Positions 27,929 to 36,748 of a stretch of 64,000 nucleotides of DNA are shown piece after piece. The stretch is from the NCBI GenBank assembly GCA_937923145.1, contig CALAJT010000015.1:1-64000 (forward strand). Reading direction: 5' to 3'. The translations under genes were made by a program, and so were the position numbers. The notes beneath the pieces are model-generated. The model worked only from the letters and a program-made list of their open reading frames with translations, did no database searches and had not been told where the DNA came from. Numbering within the stretch: position 1 is the first letter of the stretch; every line of letters starts with the position of its first letter. This stretch comes from an uncultured Rubritalea sp. Its GTDB lineage: Bacteria; Verrucomicrobiota; Verrucomicrobiia; Verrucomicrobiales; Akkermansiaceae.

Positions 27929-28582
27929 CTATTTACGAGTCTTAACAGCTGTCTTTCTTTTCGGGTATAATGTCGTACAAATTCCACAAACCCGACCATC
28001 GCAACCTCTAGCTGAACAATACTCACGCCCGTAAAAAATAATTTGTAAATGTAATTTATTCCAACTCTCTCGGGGAAATAATTTTTTTAGATCCGCTTCT
28101 GTCTTTTCTACATTTTTACCATCTGTAAGCTTCCATCGTTGTGCTAATCTATGAATGTGTGTGTCTACTGGGAATGCTGGTATTCCGAATGATTGAGCCA
28201 TTACTACAGAAGCAGTTTTATGACCTACTCCTGGTAGTTCTTCAAGAGCGTCAAAACTCTGTGGCACTTCACCACCATGCTGATCCATAATCATCTGTGA
28301 CAATACTGAAATCGCCTTACTTTTTCTAGGTGACAGTCCGCATGGCTTGATCAGCTCACGAATTTCATCCACTGGCACCTGCGCCATATCTTTAGGGTTA
28401 TCCGCTCTAGCAAATAATCCGGGAGTTATTTTATTCACCCTCTCATCCGTGCACTGAGCAGAGAGTAAAACAGCAATTAGTAGAGTATAAGGATCTTTAT
28501 GATCTAGTGGAATAGGCGTTTCTGGATAAAGTTCTTCTAATTTCTTGAGGACGTAATCTGCCCTTTCTTTCTTAAGCATCAT
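27929..28582 (-). CDS. nth: Endonuclease III (DNA glycosylase/AP lyase)
   Basis: A base-excision repair enzyme that removes oxidised pyrimidines. The start chosen (MMLKKERADYVLKKLEELYP) overlaps the end of the upstream gene; a start 8 codons earlier is possible. Catalytic Lys/Asp lie in the helix-hairpin-helix ELPGVGHKTASVVMAQSFG and the following PVDTHIHRLAQRW. The [4Fe-4S] ligands are in CSARGCDGRVCGICTTLYP (C-x5-C-x3-C-x2-C by my count; spacing slightly non-standard from the usual C-x6-C-x2-C-x5-C). Translational coupling with the bifunctional-nuclease gene is likely. Confidence 0.93.
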   Translation of the reverse strand: MMLKKERADYVLKKLEELYPETPIPLDHKDPYTLLIAVLLSAQCTDERVNKITPGLFARADNPKDMAQVPVDEIRELIKPCGLSPRKSKAISVLSQMIMDQHGGEVPQSFDALEELPGVGHKTASVVMAQSFGIPAFPVDTHIHRLAQRWKLTDGKNVEKTEADLKKLFPRESWNKLHLQIIFYGREYCSARGCDGRVCGICTTLYPKRKTAVKTRK

Positions 28583-29051
28583 CGCCCTCCTCTTCATCTT
28601 CCTCACTAGAGTGCATGTCTTTCATATTTTCTAACAGATCAGAAACGTCAGCCTGTTTTTCCCATATAGATTTCACCATGAAGATAGGTGCTTCATCTCT
28701 TACTGCTAGAGCAATGCAGTCACTAGGTCGTGCATCCATCTCTAGTATCTTCTTCTGCGAAAGTTCATTTTCAGCCTGTATGAATAGTCTAGCGTAGTAA
28801 ACATCCCCATCCACATCCATGATCACCACCCGTGTGACTTTAGCGCCCAGTGCACCAAGCACTCCATGAAATAGATCATAGGTCATAGGGCGAGGTAACT
28901 TCTCCTTTTGAAGCCCCATATTAATAGCTACGCCAATGCTAGGATCGATATAGATTAATATCACCTTCTCCCCATCACCCAGAAAAACTGCACATCCCGA
29001 AGGCGTAGGCAGCAATGCCATTGGAACTAATTTTACTAAATCACTTTTCAT
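28572..29051 (-). CDS. Bifunctional nuclease (DUF151/BFN) family protein
   Basis: A 159-residue protein of the DUF151 'bifunctional nuclease' family. Typical segments are FLGDGEKVILIYIDPSIG, RPMTYDLFHGVLGALGAKV and MDARPSDCIALAVRDEAPIF. An acidic tail (SSEEDEEEGDD) ends the protein. It overlaps the nth start by about 10 bases, which supports co-expression with this DNA-repair gene. In plants related proteins have RNase/DNase activity; the activity here is not shown. Confidence 0.88.
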   Translation of the reverse strand: MKSDLVKLVPMALLPTPSGCAVFLGDGEKVILIYIDPSIGVAINMGLQKEKLPRPMTYDLFHGVLGALGAKVTRVVIMDVDGDVYYARLFIQAENELSQKKILEMDARPSDCIALAVRDEAPIFMVKSIWEKQADVSDLLENMKDMHSSEEDEEEGDDA

Positions 29052-29245
29052 TCATTCCAAGTTAATCCCAACACATGAAAAAACAAGCTATAGCTTTATT
29101 TTTTGAAACATGTCTAAGCAAGTTATAGACCTAAACTAAGATCCTTCTATAATAAATATATTGTTACAATTACGAGAAATCTTCTATCTAACTATTCATC
29201 CACTAACTCTTGACTGATAGAATGAACTATTGATAATGATCTATC

Positions 29246-30532
29246 ATGTCATATCTTTTTTGTAATCATTTGCGCAACTTTTCCTTCGCCTGCTTAATTA
29301 TAGCTATAACTTCCACATCTCTTTCTGCTAGAATTTTCACAAATACAAAAGGGAAGTCAATCGACGCTAAAATAGTCTCAGTCGAAAATAATAAAGTTGT
29401 TCTAAAATTACTCAAAAACAAGAAAGAATACACTCTCGATGTCGACTCTCTCTCAGAGAAAGATCAAGCTTATATAGGAGAGTGGGATAAGAGTAATAAA
29501 ACGGTTGCAGAATCAAATAATGATGAAGAGCAAGAGACAACCAGCAATGATAGTGATACTCCAAGAAGAAGTGTTTATGGTGAATTAGCATACTCTGCTC
29601 TTAAAAAAAAATATGAGATTAAAGATAATTTCGACAAGGAATGGCCTAACATGGCGAGTGCGGAAACCCCAGACATAACAATAGTGCTTGAGGATGGCGC
29701 TAAGAAAAAATATGTCTACCAGAGCAATAACTATGAGTTCATTTGTGATGTAAAATTAAGTAAGAATGTGGTGAATAAATTTGCACATCTTTTTGAAGCT
29801 ACTAAAGAGTTTTGCCAAGCGATGCCGATCTCTATGGTGAAGGCTCATATTCCAAAAGGTGGTAAGAGATATAAAATTCTGCTTTTCGAGTCTCAACAGT
29901 CTTACTTCAAAAATGGAGGTCCTATAGGCTCTGCTGGCGTATATATGTCTAGAGATGATATTATCATGGTGCCACTTACTAGCCTAGGCGTGATCAAACA
30001 CGGCTCTGGATATCGCTATGATTACAAAGGAGCCAATAATACTCTTCCTCACGAGATCACCCACCAACTTACCAATCTAGAATACTTCAGCCCTGGTTCT
30101 ATGGGCTGGTTCACAGAAGGTCTTGCCGAGTATGTAGCGATGACTGATTACAGATCTGGAAAATTTATGATTCGCAGCAACATCCGTGATATAAAGGATG
30201 CAGTCACTGGCTTTAGTAAAAAAACTAATCGTGGTAGAAACATTGGAGAAGAATTTACCGCTCCTGATTTAAAAGAGTTTATGACCATGAGCTACAGTAA
30301 TTTTACTGCAAATGGCAATTTTAATTATGGTTTAGGAGCTCTCATCACCTTTTATTTTTTACAGCTAGAAGACGATAGAACTAATATAAATGCATTCCTC
30401 AAAGCTCTGAATGAAGGTGAAAAAAGAGACGACTCTCTGGAAAAACTTTTAGGTGGTAGAACTTTTAGTGAGCTAGAAGAAGATATTGCTAAAGCCTGGA
30501 AATCTAAAGGCGTAGAGATTACTTTTAAGTAA
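29246..30532 (+). CDS. Exported gluzincin-like metalloprotease with an SHD1-like N-terminal domain
   Basis: A 428-residue exported protein (signal to LSARIF). Residues 30-80 resemble an SHD1/SLA1-like beta domain (IFTNTKGKSIDAKIVSVEN, DVDSLSEKDQAYI), common in PVC proteins. The catalytic part has HEITHQLTN (HExxH, about residue 270) with a downstream Glu in GWFTEGLAEYVAM, a gluzincin arrangement (His, His, Glu ligands). Its surroundings suggest an envelope peptidase. The substrate is unknown. It is separate from the convergent HupE-like gene by 1 base. Confidence 0.8.
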   Translation: MSYLFCNHLRNFSFACLIIAITSTSLSARIFTNTKGKSIDAKIVSVENNKVVLKLLKNKKEYTLDVDSLSEKDQAYIGEWDKSNKTVAESNNDEEQETTSNDSDTPRRSVYGELAYSALKKKYEIKDNFDKEWPNMASAETPDITIVLEDGAKKKYVYQSNNYEFICDVKLSKNVVNKFAHLFEATKEFCQAMPISMVKAHIPKGGKRYKILLFESQQSYFKNGGPIGSAGVYMSRDDIIMVPLTSLGVIKHGSGYRYDYKGANNTLPHEITHQLTNLEYFSPGSMGWFTEGLAEYVAMTDYRSGKFMIRSNIRDIKDAVTGFSKKTNRGRNIGEEFTAPDLKEFMTMSYSNFTANGNFNYGLGALITFYFLQLEDDRTNINAFLKALNEGEKRDDSLEKLLGGRTFSELEEDIAKAWKSKGVEITFK

Positions 30533-30533
30533 A

Positions 30534-31670
30534 TTATAACCGTTGGATAAACCATACCAATCCTACTATTCCTATAATTAGCGCCAATATTTTTTTCATG
30601 GGTAACGTATTATTTAGGTAATTAATGTTCGATTTAGACATCGTATAAAAGAGCCCAAATACAATTAATATGAGTAATGCCTGAGCTAGTTCTATCCCTA
30701 AATTTGCCCATACTAGCGCGGTAATCCAATGACCGCCGTCAGGAGTAATCGCTTGTAAGGAACTCCCCATACTACCAGCAAATCCCAAACCGTGGATGAA
30801 GCCAAAGCTACCGATAATTGCGTAACGAAACTTGCCATTTTTTCTCTGCAAGAAGGCTTCTAAAGCGAGAAACGAAATACTGAGAGCTATCACCGGCTCT
30901 ATCCAAGCTGATATTCCATAGCTATAGACTGGTAACCATCCCGAAATGACTAATGCCATACTAATACTATGTGCAAATGTGAATACGAGTGATTGAGCCA
31001 ATAAGTTTCGGAATCCATGAGCTGAAAGACATATCCCAATGATAAAAAGAATGTGGTCTGCACCCTCTGGAATGACGTGTCTAAAACCTATATCGACGAA
31101 TGCTGAATATCTCTTGATACTACTAGATTCGACAGGTATGAAATCGCTACTTTTACCTAGCATCAGAGGATTGTCCTTTTCTTCGAGCACATGAAATTCC
31201 ATCTCTTCGCCCCCTCTAATTGCTACTACCAGCTTAGGAGAATCCTCACCCATGACTCTAACAGATACTCCTGCTCCAATCTTTGATGGAGTCAACTCCG
31301 TATTATAATAAGCTCCTTCATTTAGAAGTTCCGGAAATATTGGTGGCGATGTATCAAAGTCAGGAAACTTAATCTCGTAGCTCACATCCTGACCATTAGA
31401 CACAAAGCTAATGTAATCTCGTAAATAAACCTTAGCCTCTCGCCTGAGCTTCTCGTGCTCGCCTTCAGACCTTGTTAATAGCCAGCCTCTTTTAGGCTGT
31501 GGGCCGTTAGGGTCATCTCGGGTCTCAGGTATAGCATACCCAACATCGAAATTTACTTTTAGTACTCCTTTTTCTTGATCAAATGATGAGTAGAACTGTT
31601 CAGCCACATGAGCGCTAGAAACTAAGCTCAAAAATAGGAGCAGTGCTAGATTAAGAATCGCGATTTTCAT
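30534..31670 (-). CDS. HupE/UreJ-like membrane protein
   Basis: A 378-residue protein with signal peptide (MKIAILNLALLLFLSL to SSAHV) and a periplasmic N-terminal half of about 190 residues. The C-terminal half has about six helices and the HupE/UreJ signatures HVIPEGADHILFIIGICLSA, FTFAHSISMALVISGW and GFIHGLGFAGSM, with conserved His that may bind metal. HupE/UreJ proteins are linked to nickel uptake; this longer 'HupE_2' type is of unclear cargo. Its start overlaps the end of the JetB-like gene by 20 bases. Confidence 0.85.
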   Translation of the reverse strand: MKIAILNLALLLFLSLVSSAHVAEQFYSSFDQEKGVLKVNFDVGYAIPETRDDPNGPQPKRGWLLTRSEGEHEKLRREAKVYLRDYISFVSNGQDVSYEIKFPDFDTSPPIFPELLNEGAYYNTELTPSKIGAGVSVRVMGEDSPKLVVAIRGGEEMEFHVLEEKDNPLMLGKSSDFIPVESSSIKRYSAFVDIGFRHVIPEGADHILFIIGICLSAHGFRNLLAQSLVFTFAHSISMALVISGWLPVYSYGISAWIEPVIALSISFLALEAFLQRKNGKFRYAIIGSFGFIHGLGFAGSMGSSLQAITPDGGHWITALVWANLGIELAQALLILIVFGLFYTMSKSNINYLNNTLPMKKILALIIGIVGLVWFIQRL

Positions 31671-32364
31671 CTTCGCCTAGCTCAGATTCTTCTTCCTCAC
31701 GCTCTTCCATTTCTTCTGCTTGAGCTTCTAACTCTTCATCGCCTTGGAAATTATTTGCTACCTTGAGCCATTCTTCTATATCTGGGAAAGGTATGGCAAA
31801 TCTTAGGGTCGGTAGAATCTGAATATTAGAGTCAGAAAAATCATCCGTCCATTCGGTCTCTATCAGATTAAATCTAACGAAACCACGGAGAATTTCCTTC
31901 AGCCTGGAAGCAGAGAGTTGCTGGATAGATGGGAACTTACTGCGGAACGATTCATTAAACTCACGCACAGAGAGAAATACCTCATGAGCACCTTCTTCTC
32001 GAACTTGAATATCGTAATCATACCAGAGAGCTAATGCTACCAGAGTCTCATCTCGACGAAGTCTTCTCGTCATGGAAGGCACTAATGGAATCGCCATCAG
32101 GAGACGGTCATCACGTTGCAGAATAATCTTTAAACCTAGTAATGCTGCCCACTCTTCTACCCACCTGAGATGCTCCACTGACCAGTCGTAGAGCACACGC
32201 TCAGAAGCACGATTGCGTAGCAGAGATCCATGTGCTAGCAGACGGTGAGCGATATCCTGTAACATCTGCTTATCACGTTCTTGCAGCGAGCTATTGATCA
32301 GCGCGTTTGATGTGGGCTCTGCTTCTTCTATTTCGGTTGCTTCAGTTATCGTTTCTTCACTCAT
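31651..32364 (-). CDS. JetB/MksE-like condensin subunit (DUF4194)
   Basis: A 237-residue protein of the MksE/JetB (kite-type, DUF4194) group. It has a predicted winged-helix region, MLQDIAHRLLAHGSLLRNR, then AALLGLKIILQRDDRLLMAI, LRRDETLVALALWYDYDI, and ASRLKEILRGFVRFNLIETE, and a strongly acidic tail. Such proteins bind a kleisin and the SMC ATPase in MksBEF or the Wadjet plasmid-defence complex. It overlaps the JetA-like gene by 4 bases. No SMC (JetC/MksB) or JetD gene is next to it. Identification is by family pattern, not by search. Confidence 0.7.
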   Translation of the reverse strand: MSEETITEATEIEEAEPTSNALINSSLQERDKQMLQDIAHRLLAHGSLLRNRASERVLYDWSVEHLRWVEEWAALLGLKIILQRDDRLLMAIPLVPSMTRRLRRDETLVALALWYDYDIQVREEGAHEVFLSVREFNESFRSKFPSIQQLSASRLKEILRGFVRFNLIETEWTDDFSDSNIQILPTLRFAIPFPDIEEWLKVANNFQGDEELEAQAEEMEEREEEESELGEDENRDS

Positions 32365-33797
32365 TTAGTAGTGGGAGCTTTAGATTTAGGTTTAATCTTA
32401 AATTCATCAAAATCGTAGTCGCCATTTTCATATACTTCTGGCTCCTTCTCATCTTCACGTGGTGAATGGATGAGGTATTCAGCATCAGCAGTTTCTCCGT
32501 GTAGCAATAGTCCTACGATGTCTAAGATATCTTCTTCCTCCGTGAGCTTAAGTTTGTCTGAGCTCAGTCCTTTCTTCGGCATTTTGAGCGTCTTGTAATA
32601 GTTATTTGCTCTGATCGTAGTTAGCGATGAGTTTATATTCTCAGCCATTTCATCCATTGCAAAATTATTATCTGCATCATGATCAAAGTCATCACCCAGC
32701 GGAGTACGCTCTCCTCTCTGGCGAGATGTCCTAGGAATAAATAATGAATCTGTACCTGAGAGTAATCCTACAGATGGAATATTTAATTTAGGCAGGTCTA
32801 AATCATCAGGTAAATTCGCCATCCTACAGTCAGCATAGCGATTATTTATCAACTCAAACACCGATCTCACCTCAGACCGTCGGCCACTGGAAACCTCTTG
32901 TAAATAACGGAAACGAGCAAACGATCGACGAGCAAAATCTGCAGCTCTACGGTCAACTGCCTCAGACTGTGGCTCTACACTTTCGAGCATGACCACAGCC
33001 TCCTGGATACCTCTAGCGATACGCTCCGTAGCTTCCGCATCAGTCAGCTCTGGACGACGTTTCTGCAATTCTATCTCCATCTGAGTCACCACTGCTGGGC
33101 TATGCTTTATCTCGTCTAGTTTATCTCTAACAAGTGGCAGGCGAATAGGGATATCAAGGTCGATAAGAGATTTATAACAACGCTGACCGATGTTCTCAGA
33201 AAAGTCATCATAAAGTACGTGGAGATTTTCTTTTAGCGAATCCGAACGCAATTGACGCTGAGTTAGACGAGCCATCCCCTGCTGCAGCGAGCGGAGTTCT
33301 TGGAGTCCGTAGCGGAGGTTATCGATGCAGGATTCTAAGTCAGAAAGTGGGTGCTGGGTAAAGGCATCTGGATCTTGTAGGCGTGAGCAGACTAGGTGGA
33401 GCTTATCAGTGAATGTAACATTCTCAGGATAGGCCATCTTACGAAGGCAATCTAACAGAATTTCAGCTCGGTTATCTAAATAGTAGACGCGCTGATAATC
33501 ACTCCTCTTAGGCTCCTCCAGCCACCTACATTTAAGCATATAGCGTAGCATCGCAGCAGGAGTGATGTTCTCTTCATCTGGCTGATCAGAAGGGTCAGGA
33601 AGATCTTCCACTTTACTCTGGATCACTGACTCACAAACACTCATCAGCTCCTCACGTGTCAGTCCTACGCCGTGGCGCATCCGCTGAATTTCTTCAATTT
33701 TATCGAGAGCATCTATGTAGTGGCGCCCGTAACGTAACGTCAACACCGCAAAGAAATCTGGCGGTGTGTCATCAAATATATGGTTGCTCAAGCTCAC
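32361..33797 (-). CDS. JetA/MksF-like kleisin subunit (Wadjet family)
   Basis: A 478-residue protein resembling JetA/MksF kleisins. It starts with IFDDTPPDFFAVLTLRYGRH, a pattern seen at the start of JetA, followed by winged-helix content (RMRHGVGLTREELMSVCESV), a helical middle (LRSLQQGMARLTQRQLRSDS) and an acidic C-terminal segment ending KPKSKAPTTK. It is the first gene of a minus-strand unit with the JetB-like gene (4-base overlap). In Wadjet the order is jetABCD; here C and D are missing. Confidence 0.7.
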   Translation of the reverse strand: MSLSNHIFDDTPPDFFAVLTLRYGRHYIDALDKIEEIQRMRHGVGLTREELMSVCESVIQSKVEDLPDPSDQPDEENITPAAMLRYMLKCRWLEEPKRSDYQRVYYLDNRAEILLDCLRKMAYPENVTFTDKLHLVCSRLQDPDAFTQHPLSDLESCIDNLRYGLQELRSLQQGMARLTQRQLRSDSLKENLHVLYDDFSENIGQRCYKSLIDLDIPIRLPLVRDKLDEIKHSPAVVTQMEIELQKRRPELTDAEATERIARGIQEAVVMLESVEPQSEAVDRRAADFARRSFARFRYLQEVSSGRRSEVRSVFELINNRYADCRMANLPDDLDLPKLNIPSVGLLSGTDSLFIPRTSRQRGERTPLGDDFDHDADNNFAMDEMAENINSSLTTIRANNYYKTLKMPKKGLSSDKLKLTEEEDILDIVGLLLHGETADAEYLIHSPREDEKEPEVYENGDYDFDEFKIKPKSKAPTTK

Positions 33798-33845
33798 TTT
33801 TCAGAGAATGAAGTAATTTCCTCCATTTGCAAAATCATTTTTAGG

Positions 33846-34400
33846 TTAGATTCCACTACCGTCCATGTGAGTCTCATTGATAGGCTCGTAAACTTGGGAA
33901 TATTTAGAATTAGTAGAGAATGTCTGTATCTTCTTTAGTGGAGGAGAATAACAATGTAGAGTCACAAGGTCTTCATCAGGACCTTGTAAGTTCGCTATAT
34001 GATGAGTGTCATCATCTTGCGACCCTACTACACCTTCTCTGTAGTCAACGGTGGAGAGTGGCTTTATAAAGCCGCTAGCAGTCATTTCGTAGACAGTCTC
34101 AGAGGCGACGCCTGTGATTACTTTCACACCACAGATGGAGTCTGCATGGTCGTGGATAGGACTACGCTGACCACTTTTCCAGCAGAGACAGAGCAGCTGC
34201 ACATGTTTGTTCTCAAACATTAAATTCCGATGGTAATGGCTACTGTGGAATCGAACATTTTCACCAAGCTCCTCTGCTGTAATATCAAAGCTATTCAACT
34301 TTTCAACTAACTCATCTAGATTAGGCCGCCGAGTGAGCCCATGCATATACTCCATAAATGGAGCAAGCTTTTGATGATAGTTTTTGAAGGTCTTGTTCAT
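33846..34400 (-). CDS. Cysteine dioxygenase-like protein
   Basis: A 184-residue cupin of the cysteine dioxygenase type I family, which oxidises L-cysteine to cysteine sulfinate. The iron ligands are visible: two His in SPIHDHADSICGVKV (about residues 80-94) and a third in DDDTHHIANL (about residue 128). Family spacing fits. It lies upstream of the GlcD-type oxidase? No: it is on the minus strand after GlcD and before the JetA-like gene, so it probably belongs to its own or GlcD's transcript. Substrate choice among thiols is not certain. Confidence 0.85.
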   Translation of the reverse strand: MNKTFKNYHQKLAPFMEYMHGLTRRPNLDELVEKLNSFDITAEELGENVRFHSSHYHRNLMFENKHVQLLCLCWKSGQRSPIHDHADSICGVKVITGVASETVYEMTASGFIKPLSTVDYREGVVGSQDDDTHHIANLQGPDEDLVTLHCYSPPLKKIQTFSTNSKYSQVYEPINETHMDGSGI

Positions 34401-34455
34401 TACTTCCTAGTTGTAGGTAAGATACAGAATACTTATTAATTTCCAATCTTTTACC

Positions 34456-35829
34456 TTAGTCTAGGAACTTTCCAGGGTTAAGAATCCCTTTAGGATCCAT
34501 CGCTTTTTTAACTACTAAATGGGTGGTGTATCCTACTTCTCCGAGAGCTTGTTTGATCCAGCGTTTCTTAGCGATGCCTACTCCGTGTTCCCCTGTGATA
34601 GCGCCATTGTTATCTAGCACCCAAGTGAAAAGCTTATCCAGAGCTTGATCAGCTACACGCTTTATCTCTGGGTCGGTATAGTTTTCTACCATTAGGTTAG
34701 TGTGAATATTACCATCACCTGCATGTCCAAAACACGCTACTGAGATCCCTGTTTCTTGCTGAAGTTCATTAGCAAATTCTACTAGCTCCACGAGCTTCGA
34801 GCGTGGGACTACGATGTCTTCATTCAGCTTAGTAAGTCCTGTATGACGCAGTGAGTAGGAGAAATCTCTGCGGAGTTGCCAGATACGCTCGCACTCAGCT
34901 TCGTCTCTAGCTAGCTCGATTCGGAGTGCTCCGAGCTCTTCTAAAAATGTCTTTAGGGATTCTATCTCTGTAGCTAATGAGCTCACCCTGCCGTCGATTT
35001 CTACCATGAGGTATGCATCACCTGGAGGGAGTTTATCTTCTCCTAAGTACTCTCGTGCGGCAGCTAGAGTGAAAGCATCTGTGATCTCTAAAGCACTTGG
35101 TAACACACCGCTATCTAGGATAGACTGCACTGCGGCAGCAGCCTGAGAAAAGTCCGTAAATGATGCACCTAACATCGCACGAGTTTCTGGGTGCGGGATG
35201 ATTCTTAGTGTAGCTTCAGTAATAACACCTAGCATTCCTTCCGAACCTACCATCAATGATGCTAGATCAAATCCGGTCTTATTTTTATGGCAGCGACCAC
35301 CGAGTTTTAATACTTCACCAGCCGCATTTACCACTGTGAGACCTAGCACGTATTGCTTAGTAACTCCGTATTTCAGACATCTAGGTCCACCAGCATTAGT
35401 CGCTATATTTCCACCTATTGAACATTCTTTTAAAGAAGCGGGGTCTGGCGGGTAATACCAACCCACATTGCGAGCTGCTTCCTGGATATCACCAGTAATT
35501 ACACCCGGCTGGGTGACTACACAACCATCCGCAGGGTTAAGTTCTAGGATCTTATCCATCTCTGCTACTGAGAGCGCTATACCTCCATTCACAGGCACGC
35601 AGCCACCCACATAGCCTACTCCTGCCCCTCTAGTGTATACTGGGATTTCATGCTCATTTGCATAGCGCATGACAGCACATACATCCTCAGTAGACTGAGC
35701 TAAAACCACCACATCTGGCATTCCGCTAGCATACCATCTGTCGATAGAATGTTCGTCTAGCACCTCCTTGGCAGTGGATACGATTGCAGGATCTATTAGT
35801 TTGCATAAGTCTTCCGATAGTGTCTTCAC
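34456..35829 (-). CDS. FAD-linked oxidase, glycolate oxidase subunit GlcD type
   Basis: A 457-residue flavoprotein of the FAD_binding_4 / FAD-oxidase C family that oxidises 2-hydroxy acids such as glycolate or D-lactate. The FAD loop is PVYTRGAGVGYVGGCVPVNG, followed by GGNIATNAGGPRCLKYG, and the C-terminal part has GHAGDGNIHTNLMV (His ligand loop) and the closing TGEHGVGIAKKRWI. Full length. No GlcE/GlcF partner is nearby, so the electron acceptor is unknown. Confidence 0.92.
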   Translation of the reverse strand: MKTLSEDLCKLIDPAIVSTAKEVLDEHSIDRWYASGMPDVVVLAQSTEDVCAVMRYANEHEIPVYTRGAGVGYVGGCVPVNGGIALSVAEMDKILELNPADGCVVTQPGVITGDIQEAARNVGWYYPPDPASLKECSIGGNIATNAGGPRCLKYGVTKQYVLGLTVVNAAGEVLKLGGRCHKNKTGFDLASLMVGSEGMLGVITEATLRIIPHPETRAMLGASFTDFSQAAAAVQSILDSGVLPSALEITDAFTLAAAREYLGEDKLPPGDAYLMVEIDGRVSSLATEIESLKTFLEELGALRIELARDEAECERIWQLRRDFSYSLRHTGLTKLNEDIVVPRSKLVELVEFANELQQETGISVACFGHAGDGNIHTNLMVENYTDPEIKRVADQALDKLFTWVLDNNGAITGEHGVGIAKKRWIKQALGEVGYTTHLVVKKAMDPKGILNPGKFLD

Positions 35830-35880
35830 GATAGCGGTTTAGCTCAGACTGGAAAAAATTGCAACATTTCGGATGGATTT

Positions 35881-36438
35881 ATGACTGAAACCAGCTATAT
35901 TTTAAACAACATGGAAACATTTACAGAAATCATCTCCCACCCATTTTCTTGGGGTCTTATCGTAGGACTCATACTTATGTTCCTAACTTGGAACTCTGGA
36001 CGTAAGGACAGAAAGTATCTTAAAGCCGAGATTAACCGCCTCACACTAGAGAACAGCGAGCTACAAACTCACTTAGGAACACAGCTCAAAATCAATGCTA
36101 AAGGCAACGAAACTCTCCAAGTTCAGCTCGATGAATACAAAGAGAAAAACGAAACTCTACGCATGAATATCCAGTCTCTCCAGCAGAAGCCAGAGAAGAT
36201 AGAGCACCGTAGACTTGAAGTAATGGAGGCCGCTGTCACGTCTATGCGTGAGCAAGCACCAGGGTTTGCTTCTGCATGGGAGAAATCCATGCGTGAAGCC
36301 GAGAACCAGATGGAAGAGGCAGAAGGTGGTCTAAAAAAGCTTATGCGAAAAGTAGTCCCTAGCTTCCGCTCCACTCCATCTACCTCTCATGATGACAAAG
36401 ACAACAAGCTTATCGGAATCGACTCAAATCAGTCTTAA
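35881..36438 (+). CDS. Membrane-anchored coiled-coil protein
   Basis: A 185-residue protein with one hydrophobic segment (SWGLIVGLILMFLTW, about residues 24-38) followed by a basic stop (SGRKDRKYLK) and a long charged helix to about residue 155, likely a cytosolic coiled coil (AEINRLTLENSELQTHLG). The last 35 residues are Ser-rich. I recognise no named family. It is a single gene, divergent from the GlcD gene. Function unknown. Confidence 0.65.
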   Translation: MTETSYILNNMETFTEIISHPFSWGLIVGLILMFLTWNSGRKDRKYLKAEINRLTLENSELQTHLGTQLKINAKGNETLQVQLDEYKEKNETLRMNIQSLQQKPEKIEHRRLEVMEAAVTSMREQAPGFASAWEKSMREAENQMEEAEGGLKKLMRKVVPSFRSTPSTSHDDKDNKLIGIDSNQS

Positions 36439-36500
36439 ACTACTCTCAATTTTCAATATCATTACGGAATCTTGATATATCTAGATATTCATCTTTCACC

Positions 36501-36638
36501 ATGAAAGGCTTTATACCTATGGGATCAGCTGAATACTCTAAATATGGCAGAACAATAATTCTCATTGATAACCCAGGGTATTCAGATGGTGATGCAGTTA
36601 AGAAATGTGATTTTAAAGAACTCTTCAAAAAGCATTAA
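36501..36638 (+). CDS. Small hypothetical ORF (45 aa)
   Basis: A 45-codon frame with start MKGFIPMGSAEYSKYGRT, then IILIDNPGYSDGDAVKKC and DFKELFKKH. It reads as protein-like (balanced charges, one Cys), but no family is known to me. It lies between the coiled-coil gene and the amidase gene. No ribosome-binding site is obvious. Existence is uncertain. Confidence 0.3.
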   Translation: MKGFIPMGSAEYSKYGRTIILIDNPGYSDGDAVKKCDFKELFKKH

Positions 36639-36748
36639 TCGCTAGCAATTCTCTAAAACGCCTAGAAATCCTAGGCAATCATATTGGACGCAATTAAGAT
36701 CACGCAGACATTGTCTACCTATTCTTAGGCAGCTCACATATATTACCG

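Noticed and set aside
28600-28797. Opposite-strand frames inside conserved genes (here and in many other genes)
   Set aside because: They are mirror frames of clearly coding genes with no independent evidence.
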